This document shows positions 1-10,807 of a stretch of DNA of 64,000 bases, piece after piece. The notes below the pieces were generated by a model. That model was not told where the DNA came from. It did no database searches and was given only the letters and a program-made list of their open reading frames with translations. The stretch is taken from positions 23,266 through 87,265 of the forward strand of contig NW_026615367.1 of the NCBI RefSeq assembly GCF_000801105.2, given 5' to 3'. A program made the translations under genes and the position numbers. Within the stretch, counting starts at the first letter, position 1, and each line of letters begins with the position of its first letter. The DNA comes from Raphanus sativus (taxonomy: Eukaryota; Streptophyta; Magnoliopsida; Brassicales; Brassicaceae).

Positions 1-122
1 TTCATTCAAAACCTCAAACCTCAATATATTTTTTTCTTTATAAACATTCCCAAATTCATGATTAAAATAATCGAATCACATGCATTAAGTCTGAAAATCA
101 ATCATATTAAAACACAAATACA

Positions 123-897
123 TCAATCGGATACATTTTCGTCATCACTAGAAACATCATCATTTTCATTAAACTCGTCTTCAACAGCTTCGTCTGTGCC
201 ATCGTCGGTAAGATCTTCATATTCATGATTATGCGGATCAATGAGAAGAATGTCATCAATTTGTTGTTCAGGTTCCTCGACTTCATTTATCTGTTCTTCT
301 TGCAATGGTGGTTCTTCTCCACTAATGATTCGTCCTCGAGGTGTAACTTTGATCACGGATAACCAATTTATTCCCGATTCTCTCATCCGAGGGTATGAAA
401 GGTAGCTAACTTGATCTGCTTGTGAAGCTAAGATGAAAGGCTCGAATTTGTTGTACCTGAAAAATAAAGAAAACATAGAAGTAAGCTTATTCTGCTCATG
501 TATGCCAAATAAAGAATTTGTTGTACCTTCGTCCACCATTGACATCAACTACACCGAATTTGTTAAACCGAACACCTCTGTTGACGACGGGGTCGAACCA
601 CTCACATTTGAAGAGGACGCATTTCAGCTTCAATATCCCTGGAAATTCCACTTCAATAATCTCTGTCAAGATACCGTAGAAATCGGTTTCCCCTTTCACA
701 CATATTCCATAGTTACTGGTCGCCCGCTGTCTACCATACTCATATGTGTGAAAAGTATAGCCTCGTGTGAAATACATCTGTGAGGTGGTGACCTTTACAT
801 GTGGAGATTGAATTACTTCATGTAACCACTTAGGATAATCTGCATCGTCGTCAAAATCAACCTGCAAAAACAAAGTGAACGTTAAAATACATATCAT
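123..897 (-). pseudogene. CACTA transposase C-terminal part (DUF4216-like domain and acidic tail)
   Basis: Two - strand exons are readable. The first (about 870 to 527) encodes a DUF4216-like segment with the run FYGILTEIIEVEFPG and a conserved FKCEWFDP. The second (456 to 123) continues RYNKFEPFILASQADQV and ends in a tail rich in Asp and Glu. A 70-nt GT-AG intron (526-457) joins them in frame. The first 13 nt of the intron repeat the first 13 nt of the next exon (GTACAACAAATTC). Positions 898-1099 look like another intron. The parent transposase is broken upstream, so this part is unlikely to be expressed as a full protein. Confidence 0.8.
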
Positions 898-1099
898 TTA
901 TGAATAATGACGTTCAGTTAATACCTGATTCTTCAACCACTTTATAAAGTGTTGATCTTTCCTTTTGTCTACGTCAGTTGTGGATATACCTTAGAATGTT
1001 TCTTCGACTTGTGAAACAAATAGGCTGTAAAATCACATTTTATATTAATTAATATTTGGCAATTATATATATGTGTTAATTTATATGTGTCCATTTATG

Positions 1100-1806
1100 T
1101 TACCTTTCAAAATAACGAATCAATGGATCCTCACAATTGAGTAGAATATAGGTGTGTGCACTATGAGCGTCTTCTTCACTCGACCACCAAACCTCTTTTG
1201 ATTTCCCACCCAGTCGCCCAATCTGGCTAAAGATGTCTGGAACACCAGCAACTGCATATGTTGGTGCGACACCACCATCATCATATCTCCTTGGAGCTCT
1301 TTTCCGGGTACGTACTTTTGACGCAAAGTAGTACGATGTGAAGTGAGAAGTTTCTTCCGTCAAATTTCCAGCAATTATAGAACCTTCAACCTTTGCAAGG
1401 TTCTTTGCTTTTCCCTTCAAATATTTCATGGCTCGCTCATACTGATACATCCATTCGTAATGTACAGGTCCACGAAGCAATGCCTCATATGGGAGGTGCA
1501 CAGCTAGATGCTCCATGACGTCAAAAAACCCAGGAGGAAATATCTTCTCCAAGTTGCACAATAAGATGGGAATGTTCTCTTGAAGCTGTTCCACGACTTC
1601 TACTTTAAGAGTGCGGGTGCTCAGATCCCTGAAAAATGCTCCAATGCCTTGTATATTCCAAAAACAATTATACACATTATTAGTCATATATTATTTCAAA
1701 CTAAATCATTATATATAAAATTACTGCAATATATAATATATATAGTACCTGCAAGTGCTTCATGTACGTTTGTAGGAAGTAGCTCCGCAAAAGCAAAGGG
1801 AAGTAG
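1100..1806 (-). pseudogene. CACTA transposase middle part (DUF4218-like)
   Basis: On the - strand a short exon (1806-1749, LLPFAFAELLPTNVHEALAG) is followed by an intron (about 1748-1629), and then an exon carries the DUF4218-type signature: HLAVHLPYEALLRGPVHYEW, then the MKYLKGKAKN and EGSIIAGNLTEE runs. These are standard neighbours of tnp2 in plant CACTA proteins. The reading frame continues from the tnp2 part but is separated from it by an in-frame TGA at 1809-1807. Confidence 0.82.
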
Positions 1807-3558
1807 TCATTGCATAAAGACATGACAATCATGACTCTTCATCCCGGAGAACTTTTGACCCTTTTCAACGCATCTAGACAGATTTGAAATATACCCATCG
1901 GGGAATTTCACTTCTGATGCTACCCAGTTGAACAACACCGACTTTTTTTCTGAAGACAATCTGAATATCGGAACAGGAACTTGCCCATTGCTGTTTATAT
2001 GTAACTCACTTCTTGAGCAAATATCCGGCAAGTCTAACCTCGATTTTATGTTGTCTTTTGTCTTCCCCGGGACATTCAATATTGTATTCATGATGTTCTC
2101 AAAGAAATTCTTCTCTATATGCATCACATCGAGGTTGTGGCGCAGAAGAAGATCCTTCCAATATGGAAACTCCCAAAATATACTCTTCTTGTGCCAGTTG
2201 TGATGAACACCGTAAGAATCAGGCATATTAGGGGGGACATGCCAATTACCACCACGAGGAACTGTTTCCAAAGCTCCATAGTAATCGAGTTGCTTTTCAG
2301 TTTCTTCTCCAGTTAAATATGGAGGAGGAGTGTCTCTCACAACCTTTTTGTGCCTAAACAATGTCTTGTTTCTTCGGTACGGATGGCCAATGGGAAGAAA
2401 TCGACGATGACAATCGAACCAACTTGTCTTCCTTCCATTCTTCAGTTTAAACGCATCTGTCGCTCCATTACAGTATGGACAAGCTAATCTCCCATGTGTA
2501 GTCCATTCCGACAACATCCCATAGGCAGGAAAGTCACTTATGGTCCACAAAAGCATCGCTCGCATCGTGAAATTCATCTTCGTTGAGCAGTCATACGTCC
2601 TCACCCCAGTTGACCACAAATCCTTCAACTCTTTTATCAGGGGTTGCAGGAAAACATCCAGCGACCTTTTAGGATGTTTTGGACCAGGTATTAATATGGT
2701 CAAGAATCGCAACTCCCGTTGCATGCACATCTCTGGTGGCAGGTTGTATGGCGTAAGAAAGACTGGCCACAATGAATATTGTCTCCCTGACATTCCGAAT
2801 GGACTAAATCCATCTGTGCATAATCCGAGATACACATTCCGGATATTGCTAGCGAATCCGGATATACTTTGTTAAAATGTTCCCAGGCTCTTGCATCTGA
2901 TGGATGTTCATTCTCACCATCCGTCTGAGTATGCTCGGCATGCCATCTCATCTTTCCGGCAGTCTGCTCTGTTGGTACAATCTTTTCAATCTGTCTGTAA
3001 TTGGTAGGTACCACATCCTTGGTACGGTACCCTATTACGTCCCCGTCTTGCGGCTTGAATCGTGGCTTCTTGCAGAATTGAAATTCTTCTAACTTCTCAT
3101 CATTTCCCCAGTAGATCATGCAGTTGTCGATGCAAACATCTATCATCTCCGAAGGCAACCAAGACTATAAACTAGTTTCTGAATCTCATAATAAGAATCA
3201 GCAGACACATTGTCTTCCCGGCAAATACTCTTTAAAACAAGTCTGCCCATTCATTCATGCAACTTTCAGGTAGATTGTGATCAGTTTTAATATTCATCAT
3301 TCTAGCAGCCAACGACAATTTAGAGAGACTTCTCTACAATCATTGTAAAGTGTGTTGATTCGCCGCATTTAACATTTCATAAAACTTTTTTGCATCTATG
3401 TTAGGTTCTTCATCTTCATCATGAGCTACGAATGCATCAGTTACCATATCATGAACCCTATCAAAATCTACCATCTGCTCCTCCTGATGGTAACTATGTT
3501 TATGCAAATGATGAGCAACCGGTTCTTCCTGAAAATTGCTATTACTATACTACTAGCT
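1807..3558 (-). pseudogene. CACTA tnp2-type transposase core, decayed
   Basis: The - strand translation from 3558 to 1807 matches plant tnp2/Transposase_21 proteins. Visible blocks are VHDMVTDAFVAHDEDEEP, CIDNCMIYWG and GKMRWHAEHTQTDG, then LGLCTDGFSPFGMSGRQYS, PGPKHPKRSLDVFLQPLIK, SEWTTHGRLACPYC and HNLDVMHIEKNFFENIMNT. Decay is clear: a stop near 3170, a shifted stretch around 3000-3060, a frameshift near 2840-2870 and a TGA at 1809-1807. The N-terminal exon lies about 9 kb away (12378-12677) because an LTR element has inserted between the two parts. Confidence 0.9.
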
Positions 3559-3794
3559 TTGTTGGGGTCAAATAGGTCAAGACGAAATCAATGTCCGAAA
3601 GTCTCGGAAAAACATTAGAGTAACCTCGAGAGACTAATTGTTAATCAAGAAACCTCGGGAAAATATTAAGTTCGAGATTGATCATCTCGAAATCAACTGC
3701 TAGAAACATTTTCTACACAAGGGAAAAGCCTACGGAAAACTAAAAACCAAAAAACACGCACAAACCGAAGGAAACGAGCAGCCGACTCCGGACA

Positions 3795-4262
3795 TGGCCG
3801 TGGCCGCCGGGCGGCTAGCCCCGTGCTGGCCGTGGCGCCGGCGGCTAGCGCCCGTGCTGGCCGTGGCCGCCGGCGGCTAGCGCCCGTGCTGGCCGTGGCC
3901 GCCGGGCGGCTGCCCCGTGCTGGCCGTGGCCGGCGGCGGCTAGCGCCCGTGCTGGCCGTGGTCACCGGGCGGCTAGCCCCGTGCTGGCCGTGGCCGCCGG
4001 CGGCTAGCGCCCGTGCTGGCCGTGGTCGCCGGGCGGCTAGCCCCGTGCTGGCCGTGGCCGCCGGCGGCTAGCGCCCGTGCTGGCCGTGGCCGCCGGGCGG
4101 CTAGCCCCGTGCTGGCCGTGGGCCGGCGGCGGCTAGCGCCCGTGCTGGCCATGGCCGCCGGGCGGCTAGCCCCGTGCTGGCCGTTGCCGCCGCGGCTAGC
4201 GCCCGTCCTGGCCGTGGTCGCCGGGCGGCTAGCCCCGTGCTGGCTCGGGTCGTCGGACGGCT
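3795..4262 (+). repeat. GC-rich minisatellite inside the 5' LTR
   Basis: Tandem units of about 31-32 bp alternate between two versions: one reads GCCGCCGGGCGGCTAGCCC and the other GCCGCCGGCGGCTAGCGCC, each followed by CGTGCTGGCCGTG. The array has about 15 units. It is far richer in G+C than the surrounding DNA. Open frames across it encode only Ala/Arg/Pro-rich repeats and are not genes. Confidence 0.92.
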
Positions 4263-4775
4263 AGTCTTCGTGCGTAAGTTCTAGGCCTCCGGGTCGCCAG
4301 AAATCCGTGTTTTGCGACTTTCCAAGATCCCGCAAACAAAAACTCCTTTTCCTGCTCCAAGATTCCAAAGAACCCGTAAGACGTCAACGGACAGGAAGAC
4401 TTCGTATAAAACGGTGATGGTTATCTTAAAACACCATGTGCCTCAGCAATGGATCGAAGATCTTCCGAAAGACTCGACATCCAAGTAGGAGCATTCTTTC
4501 AAGGAAAATCGTAGAAAACAACGGAAGACCGGAAGACGGCCCGAAAGGGACCAAACCCGATCGAACAGCCCGTTTACGATTTTCTAAAAGGATAGATATG
4601 ACGGTTTACAATTATCTTCGCATAACAAGATAAATGTTAAACTTCCGAAAAGATAAATGTCAACTTTCCGAAAAATAAATGTCAACTTTCCCGATAAACG
4701 CGAAAGCCGACGAAAATGGAAAAAGTCCAGCCCGCGGCAGACTCAGCCCATCAGGAATAAACCGTCATATGGGAG

Positions 4776-4782
4776 TATATAA
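4776..4782 (+). promoter_or_regulatory. TATA box of 5' LTR
   Basis: GGGAGTATATAAGCAAAGC contains a canonical TATATAA. It lies late in the LTR and is repeated at 11986-11992 in the other LTR, as expected for the retrotransposon promoter. Confidence 0.65.
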
Positions 4783-5162
4783 GCAAAGCTAGGAGCAGAG
4801 GAAGGGGGATCCGAAATCAGAAGAAAGAAACCACCCCAGAGCAATTTAGAACTTAGGCGCTTATTTTCTTTTTTAGCGAGCTGCGACTCAACTAGGTTAG
4901 ATCTAGGTTTTGAGACTAGCGACGATCGACAGCTCTTGCGGCCGAGATCTCGACCTGTTGTCCAACGCTCTCCGCAGATTCGGAAATAAGATTCTTCTTT
5001 TTTTGCTCTTTATTTTACGCATTTATTCCCAAACTAGACTCGTATTAACTTTGTGTGCGTGCCCCAGCAGATAGCCGGGATCCTCGGGGGAAACTAGGTC
5101 AACTTAGTTTTCCTACGTTTTAACTTAACTAAAATCGACAGTGCGAATTTCGGTTCCCACAG

Positions 5163-5180
5163 TTTGGCGCTAGAAGGAGG
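5163..5180 (+). other. Primer binding site of Tat-like element
   Basis: TTTGGCGCTAGAAGGAGG begins one or two bases after the LTR terminal CA. Position and wording fit the minus-strand primer site of Tat-type Gypsy elements. I could not confirm the matching tRNA. Confidence 0.7.
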
Positions 5181-5228
5181 GGGATTCACGGATTTATCTT
5201 TCTCGCAACTACGCACGCCCAGTTAAGC

Positions 5229-7781
5229 ATGTCTGTTGACGCGGAAAAAGACAAGCAAACGCACGACGGATCAGCCGTCGATGCCAACGCTGAGAAGACT
5301 CCTGCCGGAAACGTATCGACGGTCACTGCCGAGGCAAACACCGCGATGCTGGACCAGGTGAAGGAACTGTTCGCCACCGCCCAGAAACGGTCGGAAGAAC
5401 AAGAGAAACTAATGGCTTCACTCGCTAAACAGGTCAATACCTTAACAGCGAAAAGCAAACTCCCGCGCGGATCCACCAAGGTGAGGCGTGTCAGGAGGCT
5501 CGACTTCGGAACTTCCGGAGACCAAAAAAAGATGCCCCGAGAAAATCCCCGGAACTCGTCCCTGACGATACCACTCCGACGGGGCAGAAGAAAACGACAG
5601 GCAACCTTCCACCTCCCGCAAGGGACAACGAAGGAGACGACGTCGAAAGAATCAATCTGGATGTCAGCGATCAATCGGATCCGTCCGACGAAGACGCCGA
5701 CATCCACCACAGAAGGACCCGAAGTCAGTCAGCTCGACTGGCGGCAGCCTTCGAAAAACCCATGACAGAAGAGGAAGAAGACCTCTACTGGTCAGAGCAA
5801 GAAAGGTTGGCTGAGGACCAGACTCGGGCCTATCGCCGCCAACGTAGACAGAGGAGCGCGAACGGCGCCAACGAAATCCACGATTTGCGCGAGTACATCG
5901 CCAAAACTGCAGCCGAGGTGAAAGCGGTAAAATCGCAGATTCACCACGCGACCAGCACTGCCCCCGAGATCGACCTGCTCCTCGAGGAGTCGAGAAAAAC
6001 TCCGTTCACCTCTCGAATCACGGAGGCACGAGTCTCAGATCCTGGGAAATAAAGCTTCCCACCTACGATGGAACCACAGACCCAAAAGCACATCTGCAGT
6101 CTTTCCAGATTGCGATGGCAAGGTCTAAACTTCCGGAGCGGGAAAAGGACGTCGGCTGCTGTCTCCTATTCGTCGAGAACCTCAGAGGTGCTGCGCTCGA
6201 GTGGTTCTCACACTTGAAAAGAAACTCCATCGGAAGTTTCCGCCAGCTTGCTTCGGCTTTTCTGAAGCAATTCTCCATGTTCATGGACAGGGAAACTTCC
6301 GACGTAGACCTTTGGAGTCTAATTCAAAAGGAAGACGAACCGCTCCGCGACTACATAAGGAGGTTCAAACTCGTGATGTCCAGGGTAACAGGCCTCAGCG
6401 ACAGAGTCGCCATCGACGCCCTGAGGAAAAACCTCTGGTACAAATCGAAATTCCGAAAGTGGATTTCTCTGGAAAGGCCACGCACCATCCAGGACACTCT
6501 CCACAAGGCAACGGATTTTCATCATCATGGAAGAAGAGATGAAAATCCTAGCGCAAAAGCATGGACCGCCGAAAGCGTCCGGCAAGAAGAAAACCTCTCG
6601 TAACGACAAGTACGTCCATCACGAAGGGGAAGACGTCCAAGGCGAACATAACTACGCCGTTAATTCCGAACAAGGAAGGACCGCCGGAAACACCTGGACG
6701 CGGAACTCGTACAAGGACAATTCCAGCTGCGAGTTCCATCAGACGAGAGGTCACTCCACCGCCAACTGCAAAGTCCTCGGCGCTAGACTCATTATGAAGC
6801 TGCTCGACGGCAAACTAGCAACGGTCAAGAGCATGAAAGACCTGATCCTAGATTCTGACCGTCCGCCGAAGACCGACGGAGCCAATCCCGAGAATAACGC
6901 TCCTGGAACTCAATCGGGCGAAAAACGCGAACGGAGACAAGACGGCGAAGGAAACAACAACAACCGCCAAAGGATCAACATGGTCATCGGAGGATCGCAT
7001 TTTTACCAGGACTCCGTTTCGTCGATCAAAGCCTACGGACGGAAGGCCGAGACAAGCCCCGGATGGTGTCCAGAGGACGACGTTCCCAGTCACGCAATCA
7101 CCTTCGAGGAACAGGATACGACCGGACTCGATAAACCCCACTACGATCCTCTGGTCATCGACTTGGTGATTCAGGATCTCGAAGTCGGCCGCATCCTCAT
7201 CGACACAGGAGCACGGTCAATATCATGTTCCGCGACACTCTGCAGAGGATGAACATACCCCTCGGAGAAGTCATCCCAGAACCAAGACCATTAACTGGAT
7301 TCTCGGGGCGTCACGTCCATGACCCTCGGAAAAATCAGACTCCCGGTCATGGCTAAAGAAGTCACGAAGATCGTCGAATTCGCGGTAGTGGATAACCCGG
7401 CTATCTATAACGCCATAATGGGAACTCCTTGGATAAATGCCATGAAGGCAGTCCCGTCCACTTACCATCTCGGCGTCAGTTTCCAACACCAACTGGAACA
7501 GCGGTAATCTGGGGAAGCCAAAAACAGTCGCGACTCTGCTTCCTAGCCGAACATAAACTTCGCAGCAATCGGAACGCCCCAGTAGCTAACCCGAAGCGAA
7601 CCAAGAAGAACCTGAGTATCTCCGAGAACTCAGCAAAAAACAACTCGGATTGTCCGAACAGGCCACGACTCAGGACAGCGGGAAAATCCTCGAGTCCATC
7701 GCCGAGAAAACGGATGACCTAACTCCCAAGGCGACCGCCGACTTAGCCGAAACAGTCAAGGCGCCGGAAATCGTGGAGTAG
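5229..7781 (+). pseudogene. GAG-protease polyprotein of Tat-like element, frameshifted
   Basis: The frame starts at ATG 5229 (MSVDAEKDKQ) and is broken into pieces in different frames. The pieces are 5229 to about 5510, about 5530-6049, 6115 to about 6510 ([20 protein letters not shown], a Retrotrans_gag-type core) and 6527-7250. The last piece includes [14 protein letters not shown], a zinc-knuckle-like motif, and ILIDTGA, an aspartic protease active site. A frameshift follows directly after the DTG. The protease continues with [20 protein letters not shown] near 7400-7470. The last frame ends ETVKAPEIVE at a TAG (7779-7781). No polymerase frame follows, so the product would be structural proteins plus protease only. 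Confidence 0.85.
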
Positions 7782-8766
7782 TAGCAACCGCGACAGAAAC
7801 AGAACTACGAGATGGCTTGATCCTCGCAAGAGGTACGTAGGCAGCTCGTCGCAACCCGACGAGTTCAGCTATCCCCCTCACCAAAAAGGGGGGGGGGGAA
7901 GATGGGACAAACATCCTTGTACTCCCGCAAAAAACTTTTCGCATGTAATCTACATTATAAATTATAAATTCTTTTTGATTCAAATGCTTACTCAACGCAT
8001 AAACATTAAGGAAAACGAAAATCATATCTTTGAGGAACGCGAGACGTCGTTAGTTCCCGAAAAGTCTTGATTCTCCATTTCTCTCCAAACAGTCCATCCG
8101 CGACTCTAAAAACTCCACCAAACAGTCCATCCGCGACTCTAAAATTCATTTCCGTCGATTGGCCCCGACGGAAAAATATAGAAACGTTTCACTCAATCAA
8201 ATTAGTATTCCGGCTTCTTAACAAGGATATCATAGCGCGCTATACAAAAAATCCAAATTTTGGTTAGCTCTTCGTAAAGGAAGTAGCTCGACTCGTATCC
8301 AAACGAATCATATAAGCCGATAAGCACTTCGCAGATTCTAAAACGGTACGAGTCAGGTCGAAATCGCAAACAAGCAAAACGAAAGCCGATTTGTCATCGC
8401 ACAGCTTCAGTCCGAAAGTAGACCTAGGTCTTGCCCTAAACCCGGCCTTGCTGGTATCTAAGACATCTCATAGGCATAAGTATCCAGAATACGAGATCCC
8501 AAAATTTGCCTCTTATCGCTTACAAACCTAACGTTCGCTACAAAGTGACCTACGGACCTAGCGACAAAAAAAGAGATTGAATGCGAAGTGACTACACGTA
8601 TTCAGACCCTCTACACTTGACGAAAGTATAAATCAAACGCATAGTTTATAAAAAGCATTTATAACAGGGATTCGAAAGCCACCAACGGCCGATCCCGAAA
8701 AAATACAAAGTCACGCGACCTCCTAAGGGTCGCAACACATACATACAAACGGCCACACTTGGCCTA
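7782..8766. other. Non-coding interior of Tat-like element
   Basis: No supported gene is present. A long purine run (about 7883-7909, A5 then about 12 G, then GAAGATGGGA) resembles a polypurine tract. Two near-identical 30-bp stretches around 8086-8145 repeat CAAACAGTCCATCCGCGACT. The region separates the sense GAG-PR frame from the convergent antisense gene. Confidence 0.6.
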
Positions 8767-10590
8767 TCACAAATTATAATCAAATGCATAACAGTCGGTT
8801 AGAGATATTCCGAACGAAGAGTCGGGCTGGTCGACTTCTTCACCCCCGTCGCCTGCATTTGAACCCTCGCCTACATCCGCCGTATCTTCCGAGACTTGGA
8901 TAGGATTCCACAGTTCTCGGATTCTCCCTTCGATCGGAGGAACAAAGGATTCGGCGTTGGCACATATTCTCATCGAGCCATCCATCGTGGCAAGTTCGCC
9001 GGAAAGAGAGAAGTCCTCGCGCTGCATCTTGTTAAGAGTACCGACCGAACCACGGCACTCGCGAAAATCACCTACAAAGTCCTGAGCCTCTTTTGTACGC
9101 TTCGAACTCGGTAGAAAAAATTTCGGCCCTTCGGTTCAGCTCGGCGGCAGCTCTTCTCCGTCCGCTCCTTTCCGCACGAACGAGGGCTCGAGCCTGGACC
9201 TTGGCTTGCCGGCGATTTTGCTCCTCCACCTCCAACCGATACTTAGCAAATTCCCTTTCCGTTTCCTCCGCTTTGAAACGGGCCAGCCGGGCAGTGCGGA
9301 AACTCCCATCGATCGATGCATTCCAAACTCTCACGGCCTGCAGAAGCCAGGTCAAATAAAAAGAAAAGAGGAGTTACTCAAGTTTCAAAACAACCTCGTT
9401 GACCAAGCGAGCACCCTCCGCGGTCACCTTGTCCCTCTCCTCGTTGTCCAAAGACTCGTCACGGGAAAACGACGGAGGGAGTTCATCAAAGAAGTCACCC
9501 GGGGGAGGAGCATCCTGATTCCCTGAGGTAAAGCCAGGATCGTATCTCGGCGGTGCGCCATCTCCCGACGAGGTCTCAAAAGCGATCCCTTTGTCCTTAC
9601 GAGGCCTCCGCCTCTGCCTTAAAGGGGCAAAAACGTAGGATCTATCATTGACACAGGGCCGCGTACCGCCTCGCGATCGGTGAAGCGCGACCGCCCCTCG
9701 AATCCGGTCGAGAGTGAAGGAGTTCCAGGAACAAGGCCTCGACCTAAAAATATCCCTCTTGGTCAAGAGATCGGAAGGAACGTGCGCGAGACACCTGTTC
9801 TCTAAAAAAAAAAAAAAAAAAAAAAAACGCACACGTTCAGTACTCGCCTTTCGGATTCTAAGAAAGGGGATGCGACAATCTTACCTCGTGGTACAACCAG
9901 TCCGTCGGGAATAGATGGAGAAAGCCTTCCTCGACAGACTCTCCATCTATCCTCACAAAAAAAGAAACGATCAACATGATCCTTGGCGTGCGAGGTAACT
10001 CCATTGATTACCGAAAAATTGGTCCTCGCCTTCATGGAGTATACTCCGTTGATGCTCGTCGCCTTAGAGTTCCACAACCCTTCGAAATCAGCAGGGCTAA
10101 GGTCCATCCCTAACTCATAACTCAGAATCGCAACGCCAAGCCAACTCTCCAAAGCCGGCACGTTCAGCTGGCTGATTGCGATTCCGAAACGGTCGAGGGC
10201 CTGGACAATGATCCCCAGGGATTGGGAACCACAGTCGGCATTGCGTCAAGAACGCCTCGTAACAAGTGAAGTAACCTTCCGGAGGATGCTCCGAACTCTC
10301 ATTCCCACGGGGAATGCGAAACACGACTCCCTTCGGAACCTCATAAACTCTCGAAGAATTCCGAGATATTCGGGGGATACTTCGCTCGGCGAGTCAATTT
10401 CCTTACGCATCCTCAGAGGTCGCCGGGGAATCGGGATCACAGGAAGGGGAGCATCAGAACCAAAGACAGCGTCGCAGTACGCATTCCTGTTGATCTCTGA
10501 AACCTCGGGCTTCGGAACTTCTCCTCGGCATGAAAACTATCCGAAGACGAGTGAGATTGCCTCCTCGAGGATTTTGATCTTGAAGTCATT
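8767..10590 (-). pseudogene. Spliced antisense gene of Tat-like element (gypsy-type transposon ORF, Transposase_28-like)
   Basis: The gene starts at ATG 10590 (MTSRSKSSRRQSH) and ends at TGA 8769-8767 (YAFDYNL). The N-terminal part carries [20 protein letters not shown] and [20 protein letters not shown], which resemble the plant 'putative gypsy type transposon' domain (Pfam Transposase_28 from memory). An 83-nt GT-AG intron (9884-9802) with a run of about 23 T before its AG joins VVPR to ENRCLAHVPSDLL exactly in frame. A second intron is likely near 9330-9370. The C-terminal half is charged and coiled-coil-like (ARFKAEETEREFAKYRLEVE). Several single-base frameshifts (near 10540, 10330, 10160 and 9080) make this copy defective. 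Its function is not known to me. Confidence 0.75.
9802..9884 (-). other. Intron of antisense gene with long T tract
   Basis: The donor is CGAG|GTAAG. The acceptor is a run of about 23 T followed by AG. The spliced junction keeps the frame (PR|ENRC). On the + strand this appears as a poly(A) run at 9804-9827, which could be mistaken for a retroposon tail. Confidence 0.7.
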
Positions 10591-10807
10591 CTTTTCTTAA
10601 AAGTAGAGAGAGAATTTGCAAGAGAGAGATTAACTTGAGATTCTTGGGTGAAGTAAGAATGGTAAAAGATTCACAAGTCTTTATAGGCAAAGATTTTACT
10701 ATTCACCCCGACCTTCGACACGATTTCGTCTCCATACTTTCCTCACGAACCATACCGCAAGCTAGGACCTACGAACTCTACGGCTCCTAGCTAGCTGGGG
10801 GGCTAAC

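Larger units (their letters stand above)
3560..5161 (+). repeat. 5' LTR of Tat-like element
   Basis: This 1602-bp LTR has TG and CA ends. It contains a GC-rich minisatellite in its first half, a TATATAA box at 4776-4782, and a T-rich region near 5000. It is closely similar to 10808-12373. Most length differences fall in the minisatellite. Confidence 0.92.

Noticed and set aside
3693..4264. Overlapping long frames on both strands encoding Ala/Arg/Pro-rich repeats
   Set aside because: They arise from the GC-rich minisatellite, where stop codons are rare. The repeated peptide wording follows the DNA unit and there is no start context or domain.
9804..9827. Poly(A) run of about 23 bases, possible retroposon tail
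   Set aside because: On the other strand it is the pyrimidine tract of an intron whose splicing restores the antisense frame exactly. No target duplication surrounds it.
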